Assembly: GCA_002490725.1 (NCBI GenBank)
Contig: DKUN01000026.1
Location: 1-23,822, forward strand
DNA length: 23,822 bases
Direction of reading: 5' to 3'
DNA from: Porphyromonadaceae bacterium UBA7203
GTDB lineage: Bacteria > Bacteroidota > Bacteroidia > Bacteroidales > Muribaculaceae
Shown piece after piece: positions 1-7,998 of the stretch. The position numbers and the translations under genes are program-made. Each line of letters starts with the position of its first letter. The first letter of the stretch is position 1. Below the pieces are notes generated by a model. It worked only from the letters and a program-made list of their open reading frames with translations. It did no database searches and had not been told where the DNA came from.

Positions 1-25
1 CACTTCGATTTGGAATCTTCACCGG

Positions 26-586
26 TCAGCCGCCAATAATGCGCCGCTCGGTAATGACCATATCAAGGACTACGTCGTGAGGCTCGGCGGGAAGCAGACC
101 GTCAACAAGCTGAAAATCATAGCCGACGCCGACAGTCGCCACGCTCTTGCCGGCCAGCAGGCGGTCGTAGAACCCCTTGCCGCGGCCAAGGCGGTTGCCG
201 CGACAGTCAAAGGCCACCGCCGGCACCACAATAAGGTGCATTGAACTGACGTCGGCGATGTCGTCGCCCTCCGGTTCGTCAATCATATAGGCGCCTGCAC
301 TCAAGCGCTCTTTGTCATAAGGCAACAGTTCAAGCGAGTCGCCGTTGACTCTCGGCAGGAACAGCTGCTTGCGTCCGGCCCATTTGTCGAGAAACGCGCG
401 CGTAGGCAGTTCGTCGGGCAGCGAGCAGTAGAGCAGAATGCGGTGGGCCCGCTGAAAAAGCCCGGTGCGCTCAAGGGAGGCAAACACAGCCTCGGCAGCA
501 TCGGCGCGACGCGCCTCGGTGAGCCGTGCCTTAAGGGCGCGAATGCGGGCGCGAATCAGGCGCTTGTCGGCAGCGGCATCGGTCAT
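26..586 (-). CDS. 5-formyltetrahydrofolate cyclo-ligase
   Basis: This 186-residue protein matches the 5-formyltetrahydrofolate cyclo-ligase family (MTHFS/YgfA), which uses ATP to convert 5-formyl-THF to 5,10-methenyl-THF in cytosolic one-carbon metabolism. The basic N-terminal helix (KRLIRARIRALKARL) and the C-terminal nucleotide/phosphate motif GRGKGFYDRLL are the family hallmarks, and the length is normal. The ATG at 586-584 overlaps the TGA of the upstream S41 peptidase by four bases (ATGA), so the two are probably translationally coupled. It is the last visible gene of a three-gene minus-strand operon led by dCMP deaminase, which is also linked to folate-dependent nucleotide metabolism through thymidylate synthesis. 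Only 25 bases follow the stop within the window, so any terminator or further gene is out of view. Confidence 0.93.
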   Translation of the reverse strand: MTDAAADKRLIRARIRALKARLTEARRADAAEAVFASLERTGLFQRAHRILLYCSLPDELPTRAFLDKWAGRKQLFLPRVNGDSLELLPYDKERLSAGAYMIDEPEGDDIADVSSMHLIVVPAVAFDCRGNRLGRGKGFYDRLLAGKSVATVGVGYDFQLVDGLLPAEPHDVVLDMVITERRIIGG

Positions 587-2211
587 GGGTTTTTCTTCCC
601 GGCCAGGGCCGTGAGGGCACGGGCCACGACGTTGTCGCGCGTGTTGTCGATTTCGTAGAATGCCGCGGTGCCGAGCACGTCGCGGGCAATCAGCGCCTTG
701 AGCACATTGACCAGCAGCGGCCGCGAAATGTTGACGTAGTACCAGCGCGTGGGCACGCCGTTGCGCGAGGCAAACTGCACGAAGTCGCCCAGCAGCGCGC
801 CGTCCGACGGCAACAGCGCCAGCAGTTCGTCGACCGTCGTGGCGGCATCGAGGCGCGCACGGTTGGCGTCGACAAACTCGAAGGTGAAGCGATGAAGCAG
901 GCCGGCGTTGCTTACGCGCGTATAATATGCGGTGATGTTGGCCGTGTCGGCAGGCACGAAAATGTCGGGCATGATACCACCGCCGCCGTAAACCTCACGG
1001 CCGGCACGGGTGTGGTAAAGCAGCGAGGTGTCAAGTTTGACACTGTCGGCCGAAAAGACCTCGCCCGAGGCATAGCGGTCATAGATTTCAAGAGCATAAT
1101 TGTCGGCCCGGCCCTTGGTGAACGGCTTTTGGATGCAGCGGCCCGACGGGGTGTAGTAGCGGGCCGTGGTTATGCGCACGGCCGAACCGTCGCTGAGGTC
1201 TTCCTGGGTCTGGACGAGCCCCTTGCCAAACGAGCGCCGGCCGAGAATGATGCCGCGGTCGTTGTCTTGAATGGCGCCGGCCACAATCTCGCTGGCCGAG
1301 GCCGAGAACTCGTCGAGCAGCACGGCGAGGCCGCCGGTGCGGAACGTGCCGGAGCCGTCGGCACGCACTGACTCGGCCGCTTCGTCGTCGCGGCCGCGGG
1401 TTTCGACAATCACGTCGCCCGCGCCGAGAAACTCGTTGGCCATGCGCACGGCCACGTCAAGGTAACCGCCGCCGTTGCCGCGCAGGTCAAGAATGAAGTC
1501 GCGCGCGCCGTCGGCCTTGAGCATCAGCATCTGAGTGAAGAACTCGGTAAAGGTGTTGCGGCCGAATTTATTCACCTTGATATAGCCCACTCCGGGGGCA
1601 ATGAGATATGAGGCATCGATCGACGTTACGGGAATGTCGCCGCGCGTAACCTCATAAGAGAGCAACTCGGGCGAGCCGGCGCGGCGGATTTCGAGCCGGA
1701 CTTTCGAGTCGCGCGGGCCGCGCAGCATCTTGACGACATCGTCGCTCGCCATTTTACGGCCGGCCACTACAGTGTCGTTGACCTCGACTATGCGGTCGCC
1801 CGGCATGAGGCCGACCTTTTCGGAGGGACCTCCGGAAATCACCTCAAGCACGGTAATGGTGTCGTTCATGAGCTGAAAGGAGATGCCTATGCCCGAAAAT
1901 GAGCCGTCGAGCTCGCTGTTGACGTCGGCGAGGTCTTCGGCGGGAATATAGGCCGTGTGGGGGTCGAGATTACCGAGCATCAGCGGAATGGTCTGTTCAA
2001 GCAGCGAGTCGATGTTGACTTCATCGACATATTGGCTTTCAATCAGCTTGAAGAGTTCTTCGACCTTGTCGCGCGCACGGGCGGTCGTGGAGTTGCGCGG
2101 ACGCAGATTCATCCGGCTGCCGAGCAGAATGCCCGCAAGCAAGGCTATGGTAACAATCACGGGCACGCCTGCAAGTGCGGCCCGGGCTTTGGTCTTTGTG
2201 TTATTTTCCAT
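583..2211 (-). CDS. S41 family C-terminal processing peptidase (CtpA/Prc-like)
   Basis: This 542-residue serine protease is of the C-terminal processing family, anchored to the inner membrane and acting in the periplasm. An N-terminal hydrophobic segment (about residues 14-33) precedes a PDZ domain (about 95-180, with SFSGIGISF and GLMPGDRIVEVND). The S41 core follows, with the nucleophile in SASASE (S305) and the base lysine in FGKG (K330), 25 residues apart as in Tsp and plant D1 protease. About 150 further C-terminal residues are typical of Bacteroidetes members. I start it at the ATG 2211-2209; a TTG immediately upstream (2214) would add only one residue. The start overlaps the end of dCMP deaminase by 11 bases and the stop overlaps the next gene by 4, which indicates one transcript. 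Its substrate cannot be told from sequence. Confidence 0.93.
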   Translation of the reverse strand: MENNTKTKARAALAGVPVIVTIALLAGILLGSRMNLRPRNSTTARARDKVEELFKLIESQYVDEVNIDSLLEQTIPLMLGNLDPHTAYIPAEDLADVNSELDGSFSGIGISFQLMNDTITVLEVISGGPSEKVGLMPGDRIVEVNDTVVAGRKMASDDVVKMLRGPRDSKVRLEIRRAGSPELLSYEVTRGDIPVTSIDASYLIAPGVGYIKVNKFGRNTFTEFFTQMLMLKADGARDFILDLRGNGGGYLDVAVRMANEFLGAGDVIVETRGRDDEAAESVRADGSGTFRTGGLAVLLDEFSASASEIVAGAIQDNDRGIILGRRSFGKGLVQTQEDLSDGSAVRITTARYYTPSGRCIQKPFTKGRADNYALEIYDRYASGEVFSADSVKLDTSLLYHTRAGREVYGGGGIMPDIFVPADTANITAYYTRVSNAGLLHRFTFEFVDANRARLDAATTVDELLALLPSDGALLGDFVQFASRNGVPTRWYYVNISRPLLVNVLKALIARDVLGTAAFYEIDNTRDNVVARALTALAGKKNP

Positions 2212-2644
2212 CAAGGTCTTTGATATAGTCTACAACCACACCGGCACGCCTGAGCAGGTCAATGCCGTCGGTGATTCGATACATTTCATTGAACACAACC
2301 CTCTTGATACCCGCCTGGATAATCAGCTTGGAGCACTCGAGGCAGGGCGATGCGGTCACATAGAGCGTCGCGCCGCGGCTGGAGTTGTTGCTGCGGGCCA
2401 CTTTTGTTATGGCGTTGGCCTCGGCGTGGAGCACGTAGGGTTTGGTGACGCCGTTATCATCCTCGCAGACATTTTCAAAACCTGACGGAGTTCCGTTGAA
2501 CCCGTCGGATATAATCATAGACCCGCTCACAATGATGGCACCGACCTGACGGCGGGTGCAGTATGAGTTTTCGGCCCAGATTCGCGCCATTCTGAGGTAG
2601 CGGCAGTCAACGAGGTGCTGCTTGTTGTCGGAGTGTTGTTCCAT
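2201..2644 (-). CDS. dCMP deaminase family protein (ComEB-like)
   Basis: This is a 147-residue zinc cytidine/deoxycytidylate deaminase. The zinc and catalytic signature is intact: HAE at H73/E75 and PCLEC at C101/C104. It is predicted to deaminate dCMP to dUMP, feeding thymidylate synthesis; a competence-protein label (ComEB) is often attached to this family without functional evidence. The reading frame stays open upstream to 2704, but the first 20 codons would lie across and upstream of a -7 promoter box at 2693-2700. The ATG at 2644 (MEQHSDNKQ) is therefore the better start. It heads the operon with the S41 peptidase and 5-formyl-THF cyclo-ligase. A tRNA- or riboflavin-type deaminase is less likely, given the length and the CxxC context. 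Confidence 0.9.
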   Translation of the reverse strand: MEQHSDNKQHLVDCRYLRMARIWAENSYCTRRQVGAIIVSGSMIISDGFNGTPSGFENVCEDDNGVTKPYVLHAEANAITKVARSNNSSRGATLYVTASPCLECSKLIIQAGIKRVVFNEMYRITDGIDLLRRAGVVVDYIKDLDGK

Positions 2645-2692
2645 AATACTTCCGTTTAATAACGCGAAAGTAGCCATAAATCCGCACACCCA

Positions 2693-2700
2693 CAAATTTA
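2693..2700 (-). promoter_or_regulatory. Bacteroidetes -7 box for the dCMP deaminase operon
   Basis: On the minus strand this reads TAAATTTG, a perfect TAnnTTTG match. It would start transcription near 2685-2690, leaving about 40 nt of leader before the ATG at 2644. No good TTTG -33 box is visible at the usual spacing. Confidence 0.6.
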
Positions 2701-2910
2701 ACATTATTTAAGAAACCGAGCTGTAACATATGTATATCGTTGATTATTCAGAATTTATCCAAATAAATCACTTCAACATTCAACACCCCTGCTACCTGTT
2801 TGTAACATGTCACAGCACACAAATTACACGTCTATTTTATTGATTTTCAATTTTATTTTGTTACATTCGTGTTAAATTTTTATTTTTATTTAAAATTTCT
2901 TGCATTTTTA
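2701..2910. other. AT-rich intergenic region with repeated TGTAACAT motifs
   Basis: The gap between dCMP deaminase (start 2644) and the sigma factor (start 3009) is about 364 nt and strongly AT-rich compared with the flanking genes. It holds the two divergent promoters listed separately. It also holds TGTAACAT at 2722-2729 and 2801-2808 and the reverse-oriented TGTTACAT at 2859-2866. The middle copy sits in a near-palindrome, TGTAACATGTCACA (2801-2814). I see no ORF or RNA gene in it. Confidence 0.4.
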
Positions 2911-2939
2911 TTTGCATTTAAAAAATATTCGTATATTTG
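2911..2939 (+). promoter_or_regulatory. Promoter of the ECF sigma factor gene
   Basis: A TTTG -33 box (2911-2914) and a TATATTTG -7 box (2932-2939) are separated by 17 nt. Transcription would start around 2943-2947. This places an in-frame ATG at 2937 inside the promoter and supports the ATG at 3009 as the true start, with about a 65-nt leader. Confidence 0.7.
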
Positions 2940-3008
2940 CACCGTCAACAGCCATCAACGCGAGCTGACGACCTACCCTTAATTTCTCAACCTACTAAAT
3001 TTTTCATC

Positions 3009-3515
3009 ATGGCAACCGCAATTCAAACTCAACTCATGGCAATGCAGAGCAACCTCCTCAACTTCGCCTACATGCTTACCTCAAACCGCGATGATGCCTA
3101 CGACCTGCTCCAGGATACTACTCTCAAGGTTCTCGACAATGAGGAGAAGTTCTCAGAAAATGTCAACTTCAAAGGTTGGGTCTTCACCATCATGCGCAAC
3201 ATTTTCATAAACAACTACCGCCACCAGGTACGCTCTGCAACAATCATTGACCAGACCGAAGACCTCTATCATCTCAATTCAGCCCAAAGCAGCTCAATCG
3301 ACAGCGTCGAGGGAGCCTATGCCGCCGGCGAAATCACCGAGGCCATCAACTCGTTCCCCGACGAGTATCGCGTCCCCTTCTCGATGCACGTAGCCGGCTA
3401 TAAATACAATGAGATAGCCGAACAGATGGGACTGCCGCTCGGAACAGTCAAAAGCCGCATCTTCTTTGCCCGCCAGAAGCTGCAGGTGCTGCTCGCCGAC
3501 TATCGCGACCGCTGA
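3009..3515 (+). CDS. RNA polymerase sigma factor, ECF (sigma-70 family)
   Basis: This 168-residue protein has the two-domain ECF layout. Region 2 spans about residues 12-75 (LLNFAYMLTSNRDDAYDLLQDT, then FKGWVFTIMRNIFINNYR). Region 4 spans about 110-160 (the PDEYRVPFSMH helix and the EIAEQMGLPLGTVKSRIFFAR helix-turn-helix). It should direct RNA polymerase to a dedicated promoter set. The start is set by the upstream -7 box. No anti-sigma (FecR-like), TonB receptor or SusC/D pair lies beside it, unlike many Bacteroidetes ECF sigmas, so it is probably one of the stand-alone members of the group. The next gene is convergent, beyond a strong hairpin. Confidence 0.9.
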   Translation: MATAIQTQLMAMQSNLLNFAYMLTSNRDDAYDLLQDTTLKVLDNEEKFSENVNFKGWVFTIMRNIFINNYRHQVRSATIIDQTEDLYHLNSAQSSSIDSVEGAYAAGEITEAINSFPDEYRVPFSMHVAGYKYNEIAEQMGLPLGTVKSRIFFARQKLQVLLADYRDR

Positions 3516-3552
3516 CCCCGCTTCAAACACACTCTCACATCAACTATTACAA

Positions 3553-3603
3553 CTATTACAACAGCAGCAACGACGCCGGGCGCCGTTGCTGCTGTTGTAA
3601 TAG
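3553..3603. terminator. Perfect 20-bp hairpin between convergent genes
   Basis: The arms at 3553-3572 and 3584-3603 are perfectly complementary over 20 bp. An 11-nt loop can add CGC/GCG pairing after one mismatch. The hairpin lies between the sigma factor stop (3515) and the radical SAM stop (3614), so a bidirectional terminator is the natural reading. No U-tract follows on either strand, so termination is inferred from position and stem strength. Confidence 0.55.
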
Positions 3604-3613
3604 TGCCACGCAG

Positions 3614-4381
3614 TCAGCTGACCGAAACCGGCAACTGAGTGGCAGAGGCGATGCGCGCCGCTATGGCCTCAAGCTCGTCGCGGTCTACCTTGCGCAGCAG
3701 CTCGTCGGGCGTCTTGCGGTCTATGGAGTAAATCATTATCGAACGCGGCCTGATGGCGCGATAAGCCTCGATGAGCGCCGAGATTTCAGCGTCGGTAGTG
3801 TTGTCAACACCGTCGCCGCGCACAATCATGGTCTGAATCACGCCCGTTAAGGAAAAGCGCTTGAGCTGCTCCACCACGCGCGCCACGGTGAACGACTTCG
3901 AAGCCGGACGGTCAAGGCGACGCATGGTTTCCTCGACAGCCGAATCGAGTTTCAGAATATTATTGTCGACCCGCTCCAGCGCACGGCAGACAGCATCGCT
4001 GTCGAGCCGCGTCGAATTGGTCAGCACGGATATTTTCACATCGGGATAGAACTCATCGCGCAAGGCTATGACATCGCCGACAATCTCCTCAAAGTCGGGA
4101 TGAAGCGTCGGCTCGCCGTTGCCCGAAAAGGTAATCACGTCGAGAGGCTCGCCTGCCGCACGCATCGACTCGAGCCGCGCGCGCAGCAATGCACTCACCT
4201 CCGAGCGCGAGGGCAGACCGGTCGAGCCGGTTCCCTGGGCATTGAAGCCCGCCTCGCAGTAAAGGCAGTCGAAGGAACACACCTTGCCGTCGCGCGGCGA
4301 CAGGTTCACGCCGAGCGACGAGCCGAGCCGGCGGCTGTGAATCGGGCCGAAAACGGTTTCGTGAAAAAGTACGGTCCGCAT
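3614..4381 (-). CDS. Radical SAM protein
   Basis: This 255-residue radical SAM enzyme has the [4Fe-4S]-binding cysteines C35, C39 and C42 in CSFDCLYC (Cx3Cx2C). It also has the GNGEPTLHP motif (about 110-118) that corresponds to the SAM-binding GGE-type segment. It resembles the COG0731-type Fe-S oxidoreductases distantly related to TYW1; the substrate is unknown. The frame opens with MRTVLFHETVFGPIHSRRLG, where the GPIxSRRLG stretch is characteristic of this group. The ATG overlaps the TAA of the upstream aminotransferase gene by one base (TAATG), indicating co-expression. It is the last gene of the dapB-lepB-aminotransferase operon. No maturase partner or precursor peptide is seen nearby. 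Confidence 0.88.
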   Translation of the reverse strand: MRTVLFHETVFGPIHSRRLGSSLGVNLSPRDGKVCSFDCLYCEAGFNAQGTGSTGLPSRSEVSALLRARLESMRAAGEPLDVITFSGNGEPTLHPDFEEIVGDVIALRDEFYPDVKISVLTNSTRLDSDAVCRALERVDNNILKLDSAVEETMRRLDRPASKSFTVARVVEQLKRFSLTGVIQTMIVRGDGVDNTTDAEISALIEAYRAIRPRSIMIYSIDRKTPDELLRKVDRDELEAIAARIASATQLPVSVS

Positions 4382-5577
4382 TACTTCAGCTCGGAAACCG
4401 CACGGGCAATGCGGGCCATGGCCTCACGGATATTGTCGTCGCCGGTGGCATAGCTCAGACGGATATAACCCGGAGCACAGAATGCGGCGCCGTCAACCGT
4501 GGCCACGTGGGCATGTTCGAGCAGATAAAGCGCCAGATCGCCGGAAGTGGCAATCACCTTGTCGCCGGCCTTCTTGCCGAGCAGGGCGCTGACCTCGGGG
4601 AAAAGATAGAACGCGCCGGCGGGCTTATTGACTTTCAGGCCCGGAATCTGCGAGGCGAGTTCCACAACCAGGTCACGGCGACGCTCAAACGCAAGACGCA
4701 TATCCTCGACGCACTGCTGCGAACCCTCGTAAGCGGCCTCGGCGGCCTTCTGGGCAATCGAGCTGGCGCCGGAGGTGTACTGGCCCTGAAGCTTATTGAC
4801 AGCCTTGGCAAGCCAGAGCGGAGCCGCGCAGTAACCTATGCGCCAGCCGGTCATGGCGTAAGCCTTCGACACGCCGTTGATAACAACCACACGGTCGGCC
4901 ACCTCGGGATAGGAGGCGAGCGAACGGATTTCAGCGCCGAAGTTGATGTGCTCGTAGATTTCGTCGGCCATGATGATTACCTGAGGATAGCGCGCAAGCA
5001 CATCGACCAGACCCTGAAGCTCGGCGGGGGTATAGACGGAGCCGGTGGGGTTTGACGGGGTGCAGAGCAGCACCATGCGCGTGGCCGGAGTAATCGCGGC
5101 CTCGAGCTGTGCGGGAGTTATTTTGAAATCGGTGTCGATTCCGGCGGGCAGAGTCACTACCTTACCCTCGGCGAGCTTGACCATCTCGACATAGCTCACC
5201 CATGCGGGAGTCGGGATAATGACTTCGTCGCCGGGGTTAATGGCGGCAAGAATCACATTGCAGAGAGCCTGCTTGGCGCCGTTGCCCACCACAATCTGCT
5301 CGGGAGCGAAATCAACGCCGTTTTCATTCTTGAGCTTGGCGCTGATAGCCTTGCGCAGCGACATATAGCCGGCCACGGGCGTATAGAACGTGAAATTATC
5401 GTCGATAGCCTTCTTGGCGGCCTCCTTGATGTGGGCCGGAGTCGGAAAATCGGGCTCACCGACCGAAAGATTGATAACATCGACGCCCTGAGCCTTGAGC
5501 TCGGCGCTCTTTTGCGACATAGCGAGGGTCGCCGAGGCTGCCAGCGACTGAACGCGCTCTGAAATGTGCTGTTCCAT
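4381..5577 (-). CDS. Pyridoxal phosphate-dependent class I aminotransferase (aspartate/aromatic type)
   Basis: This 398-residue fold-type I aminotransferase shows the typical landmarks in order. These are an N-terminal INLSVGEPDFPTP stretch (about 35-47), PSNPTG (174-179), MADEIYE with D205 and Y208 for the PLP ring, the Schiff-base lysine K238 in GVSKAYAMTGWR, and the carboxylate-binding arginine region GYIRLSYA near the C-terminus. It likely transfers amino groups between aspartate (or aromatic amino acids) and 2-oxoglutarate. Its position two genes after dapB suits a role around the aspartate/lysine family, but that is inference. It lies 52 nt after the signal peptidase stop, with no recognisable TAnnTTTG box in between, so it is probably read from the dapB promoter. 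Confidence 0.92.
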   Translation of the reverse strand: MEQHISERVQSLAASATLAMSQKSAELKAQGVDVINLSVGEPDFPTPAHIKEAAKKAIDDNFTFYTPVAGYMSLRKAISAKLKNENGVDFAPEQIVVGNGAKQALCNVILAAINPGDEVIIPTPAWVSYVEMVKLAEGKVVTLPAGIDTDFKITPAQLEAAITPATRMVLLCTPSNPTGSVYTPAELQGLVDVLARYPQVIIMADEIYEHINFGAEIRSLASYPEVADRVVVINGVSKAYAMTGWRIGYCAAPLWLAKAVNKLQGQYTSGASSIAQKAAEAAYEGSQQCVEDMRLAFERRRDLVVELASQIPGLKVNKPAGAFYLFPEVSALLGKKAGDKVIATSGDLALYLLEHAHVATVDGAAFCAPGYIRLSYATGDDNIREAMARIARAVSELK

Positions 5578-5629
5578 CTGTGTAATCTTATAATATATGT
5601 TTTTTAGTTTCCAATAAATTCACGAACCG

Positions 5630-7093
5630 TCAGCTGCCGGCAAAGCGAAACACGCGATTCCAGCGTATCTTTCCGAACAGACTCTTGTCGGGGTCGAAGC
5701 TGATAAGTACCCGCTCGGGACGACCGACGATGTGATCTTCGGGCACGAAGCCCCAGAAGCGGCTGTCGAGCGACTTATGGCGGTTGTCGCCCATCATGAA
5801 ATAATAGTTCATCTCGAAGGTATACTCGTCGGCCGGCTTGCCGTCGACATAAGCCCGACCGTCGCGCCACTCGGCCGTGTGAGGCTCGTAGTGGGCTATG
5901 GCATGGCCGTAGGTGGCCCATCCCTGCTCGTCGAGCTTCACGGTCATGCCCTTGGCGGGAATGGTGACGGGGCCGTAGTCATCGAGCGTCCATCCGAGCT
6001 CCATCGACGTAGCAAGCGGAAAGAGGAAATTATCGTAGGGACCGAAGCTGACGCGGCGAATGTCGCTGACGGAGCCGTCGGCCTTAAGGCGCTCGACCTG
6101 ACCCGCGGTCAGAGGCACACCCTGGGTCGAACGCGACGGGTCGGCCACACGGTCGGCCACACTGACCTCATAGCTGTCCCAGAACGCATCGCGCTGCTCG
6201 GGAGTCAACCGACCCCAGCCGGCATGGTTGAACGTGTAGCAATATTGCACGAACTCGGGCGCAGGCATCATGACGCCGTCATTAAAAATCTCGCCGTCGC
6301 GGATTTCAAACATCTGACCCGGCAGGCCTACACAGCGCTTCACGTAGTTTTCGCGCCGGTCAACAGGGCGCCATATCACCTCACCGAACACGTCGGGATT
6401 GGCCATGATATAATTCATGCCGAGCGCACGCACGGCAGCATCGCGCTCAATCGCCGAGCCGCCGGGATTTGCGGCGGCTCGCTGGGCAATCATCTGCTCG
6501 CCTATCATGCGCGACATGGCGTAGATATCCGGATTCTGCTGCTTCAGGGCAACGGAGTCGCCGCCGGGGAAGTTGAACACGACGATGTCGCCGAGCTTGA
6601 CGGTGTCGTAGCCCTTGAGGCGGTGATACTTCCACTGCGGATTGTCGAGATAGCTTTTGGTGTTGACCAGCGGCAGGGTGTTCTGCACCAGCGGGAAGTG
6701 GACGGGCGTCATAGGAACACGCGGACCGTAGGCCATTTTGTTGACCCATAGAAAATCGCCCGTCATCAGTGTCTTTTCAAGCGACGACGACGGAATCTGA
6801 TAGTTCTGGCCAACGAAGGCAAACACGAAATAGACCAGCACCAGGGCATAGACTATCGCGTCGACCCAGCTCATCACGGAGCGGACGGCGGCTGATTTCG
6901 ACTTTTTCCACCACGTAAAGGGAATATAGCCGGTAATATATATGTCGAACAGGAGCAGCCACCAGAGCAGCACCCACCAGTTGTCAAGCCACGCAACCCA
7001 CAGCAGAAACACTACCGACACCAGGCCGAAACGGACCCAGCGTTTGGCGGAATTCTCGCCGACACGGCGCTTAAAATCGTCTAAAAAATTCAT
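5630..7093 (-). CDS. lepB: Signal peptidase I (long Bacteroidetes form)
   Basis: This 487-residue S26A signal peptidase removes signal peptides on the periplasmic face of the inner membrane. Hydrophobic segments at about 22-54 and 74-95 precede the catalytic serine box IPSSSLEKTL (S104). The lysine box YVKRCVGLPG carries K252, and the C-terminal box GDNRHKSLDSRFWG starts at G435. All catalytic parts are intact. The protein is much longer than E. coli LepB because about 148 residues separate the serine and lysine, and another large insert precedes the GDN box. The ATG overlaps the TGA of dapB by four bases. The inserts contain no obvious second catalytic domain. Confidence 0.93.
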   Translation of the reverse strand: MNFLDDFKRRVGENSAKRWVRFGLVSVVFLLWVAWLDNWWVLLWWLLLFDIYITGYIPFTWWKKSKSAAVRSVMSWVDAIVYALVLVYFVFAFVGQNYQIPSSSLEKTLMTGDFLWVNKMAYGPRVPMTPVHFPLVQNTLPLVNTKSYLDNPQWKYHRLKGYDTVKLGDIVVFNFPGGDSVALKQQNPDIYAMSRMIGEQMIAQRAAANPGGSAIERDAAVRALGMNYIMANPDVFGEVIWRPVDRRENYVKRCVGLPGQMFEIRDGEIFNDGVMMPAPEFVQYCYTFNHAGWGRLTPEQRDAFWDSYEVSVADRVADPSRSTQGVPLTAGQVERLKADGSVSDIRRVSFGPYDNFLFPLATSMELGWTLDDYGPVTIPAKGMTVKLDEQGWATYGHAIAHYEPHTAEWRDGRAYVDGKPADEYTFEMNYYFMMGDNRHKSLDSRFWGFVPEDHIVGRPERVLISFDPDKSLFGKIRWNRVFRFAGS

Positions 7094-7815
7094 TTGTCAG
7101 GATTTATGATTTCATTCATCATTTCGTCAATAGAATGGAAGCCCTCGCGCCCCTTGAGCCACTCGGCCGCCATGACGGCTCCGAGCGCGAATCCGGCACG
7201 CGATTTGGCCGAGTGCTCGAGACTTATCGAGTCGACATCGCTCTCCCACACGACGCGGTGAATGCCGGGCACTTCGGCATGGCGGATGTGATTGATAAGC
7301 AGCTTGCCCTCGGCCGGCTCCTCGCTCCAGCCGTCGAGCGAGTCAACAGCATCGATAATCTGGCCGGCAGCCATAAGGGCCGTGCCGCTCGGATGGTCGA
7401 GTTTATGGATATGATGCGTCTCGGTGAGATCGGGCGTATATTGCGGAAACTTGGCCATCATAGCGGCCACAAAACGGTTGGCGGCAAAAAAGAGATTCAC
7501 GCCGAGCGAATAATTGCCGCTCCACATGAGCGCCGCGCCCGGCGTCATGGAAGCCTTGACACGCTCGAGTCCGGAGGCCCAGCCGGTAGTGCCGCTCACA
7601 ACGGCCACACCCTGTTTCAGAGCCTCGGCAACATTGGCCTCGGCCGCCGACGGGACGGTGAACTCAATGGCCACATCGGCGCTGCGAAACGCATCGGAAT
7701 CGATTTGCGTGGCAGTGTCGCGGTCAACTACCGCCACAATTTCATGACCGCGGCTCAGCGCTACCTGTTCAATAATATGGCCCATCTTGCCATATCCTAT
7801 AAGTGCTAATTTCAT
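7090..7815 (-). CDS. dapB: 4-hydroxy-tetrahydrodipicolinate reductase
   Basis: This 241-residue DapB catalyses the NAD(P)H-dependent step to tetrahydrodipicolinate, supplying lysine and meso-diaminopimelate for peptidoglycan. The N-terminus has the nucleotide-binding GYGKMGH loop (8-13). The active-site motif THHIHKLDHPSGTA holds the conserved His (H134) and Lys (K138). VSGTTGW (73-79) is the conserved substrate/cofactor loop. The frame is open upstream to 7902, but those 29 codons are low-complexity and cross a promoter box. MKLALIGYGKMG at 7815 is the family-typical start. It heads a four-gene operon with lepB, an aminotransferase and a radical SAM gene. Confidence 0.95.
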   Translation of the reverse strand: MKLALIGYGKMGHIIEQVALSRGHEIVAVVDRDTATQIDSDAFRSADVAIEFTVPSAAEANVAEALKQGVAVVSGTTGWASGLERVKASMTPGAALMWSGNYSLGVNLFFAANRFVAAMMAKFPQYTPDLTETHHIHKLDHPSGTALMAAGQIIDAVDSLDGWSEEPAEGKLLINHIRHAEVPGIHRVVWESDVDSISLEHSAKSRAGFALGAVMAAEWLKGREGFHSIDEMMNEIINPDK

Positions 7816-7833
7816 AACATTCGAATTATGCGG

Positions 7834-7841
7834 CAAATTTA
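7834..7841 (-). promoter_or_regulatory. -7 box of the dapB operon
   Basis: The minus strand reads TAAATTTG, a perfect TAnnTTTG box. The expected start is about 7826-7830, giving a very short leader of roughly 10-15 nt before the ATG at 7815. No convincing -33 TTTG is visible; the upstream stretch is A/T-homopolymer rich. Confidence 0.55.
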
Positions 7842-7936
7842 GCAAAAAAAATCCAAAGCCCGAAACCGTAAAAAAACAAAAAACCGACGACTCCGCCGCC
7901 ACGCAATTTTATTTTTTAATTCTTGAGGATTTTGCG

Positions 7937-7944
7937 TATCTTTG
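7937..7944 (+). promoter_or_regulatory. -7 box upstream of the GH16 gene
   Basis: TATCTTTG followed by C matches the Bacteroidetes -7 consensus. It lies 54 nt before the ATG at 7999 and is divergent from the dapB promoter. The -33 region is only T-rich (7911-7918), without a clear TTTG. Confidence 0.55.
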
Positions 7945-7998
7945 CACGTAATTTATCCCTTTTCATCTTCATTACGTTATCACAAAACTGCAACGACC

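Noticed and set aside
3614..4381. Radical SAM gene as part of a RiPP cluster
   Set aside because: No short precursor ORF, SPASM domain or transporter is nearby, and it is embedded in a housekeeping operon.
5732..6751. 339-codon open frame on the plus strand, opposite signal peptidase I
   Set aside because: It is antisense to an intact lepB with all catalytic boxes. Its translation (VVAHHEIIVHLEGILV and similar) shows no domain and reflects GC-rich codon mirroring.
7816..7902. Upstream extension of dapB with 29 extra codons
   Set aside because: It crosses the TAAATTTG promoter box and encodes a Phe-rich low-complexity tail not seen in DapB, so the start was moved to 7815.
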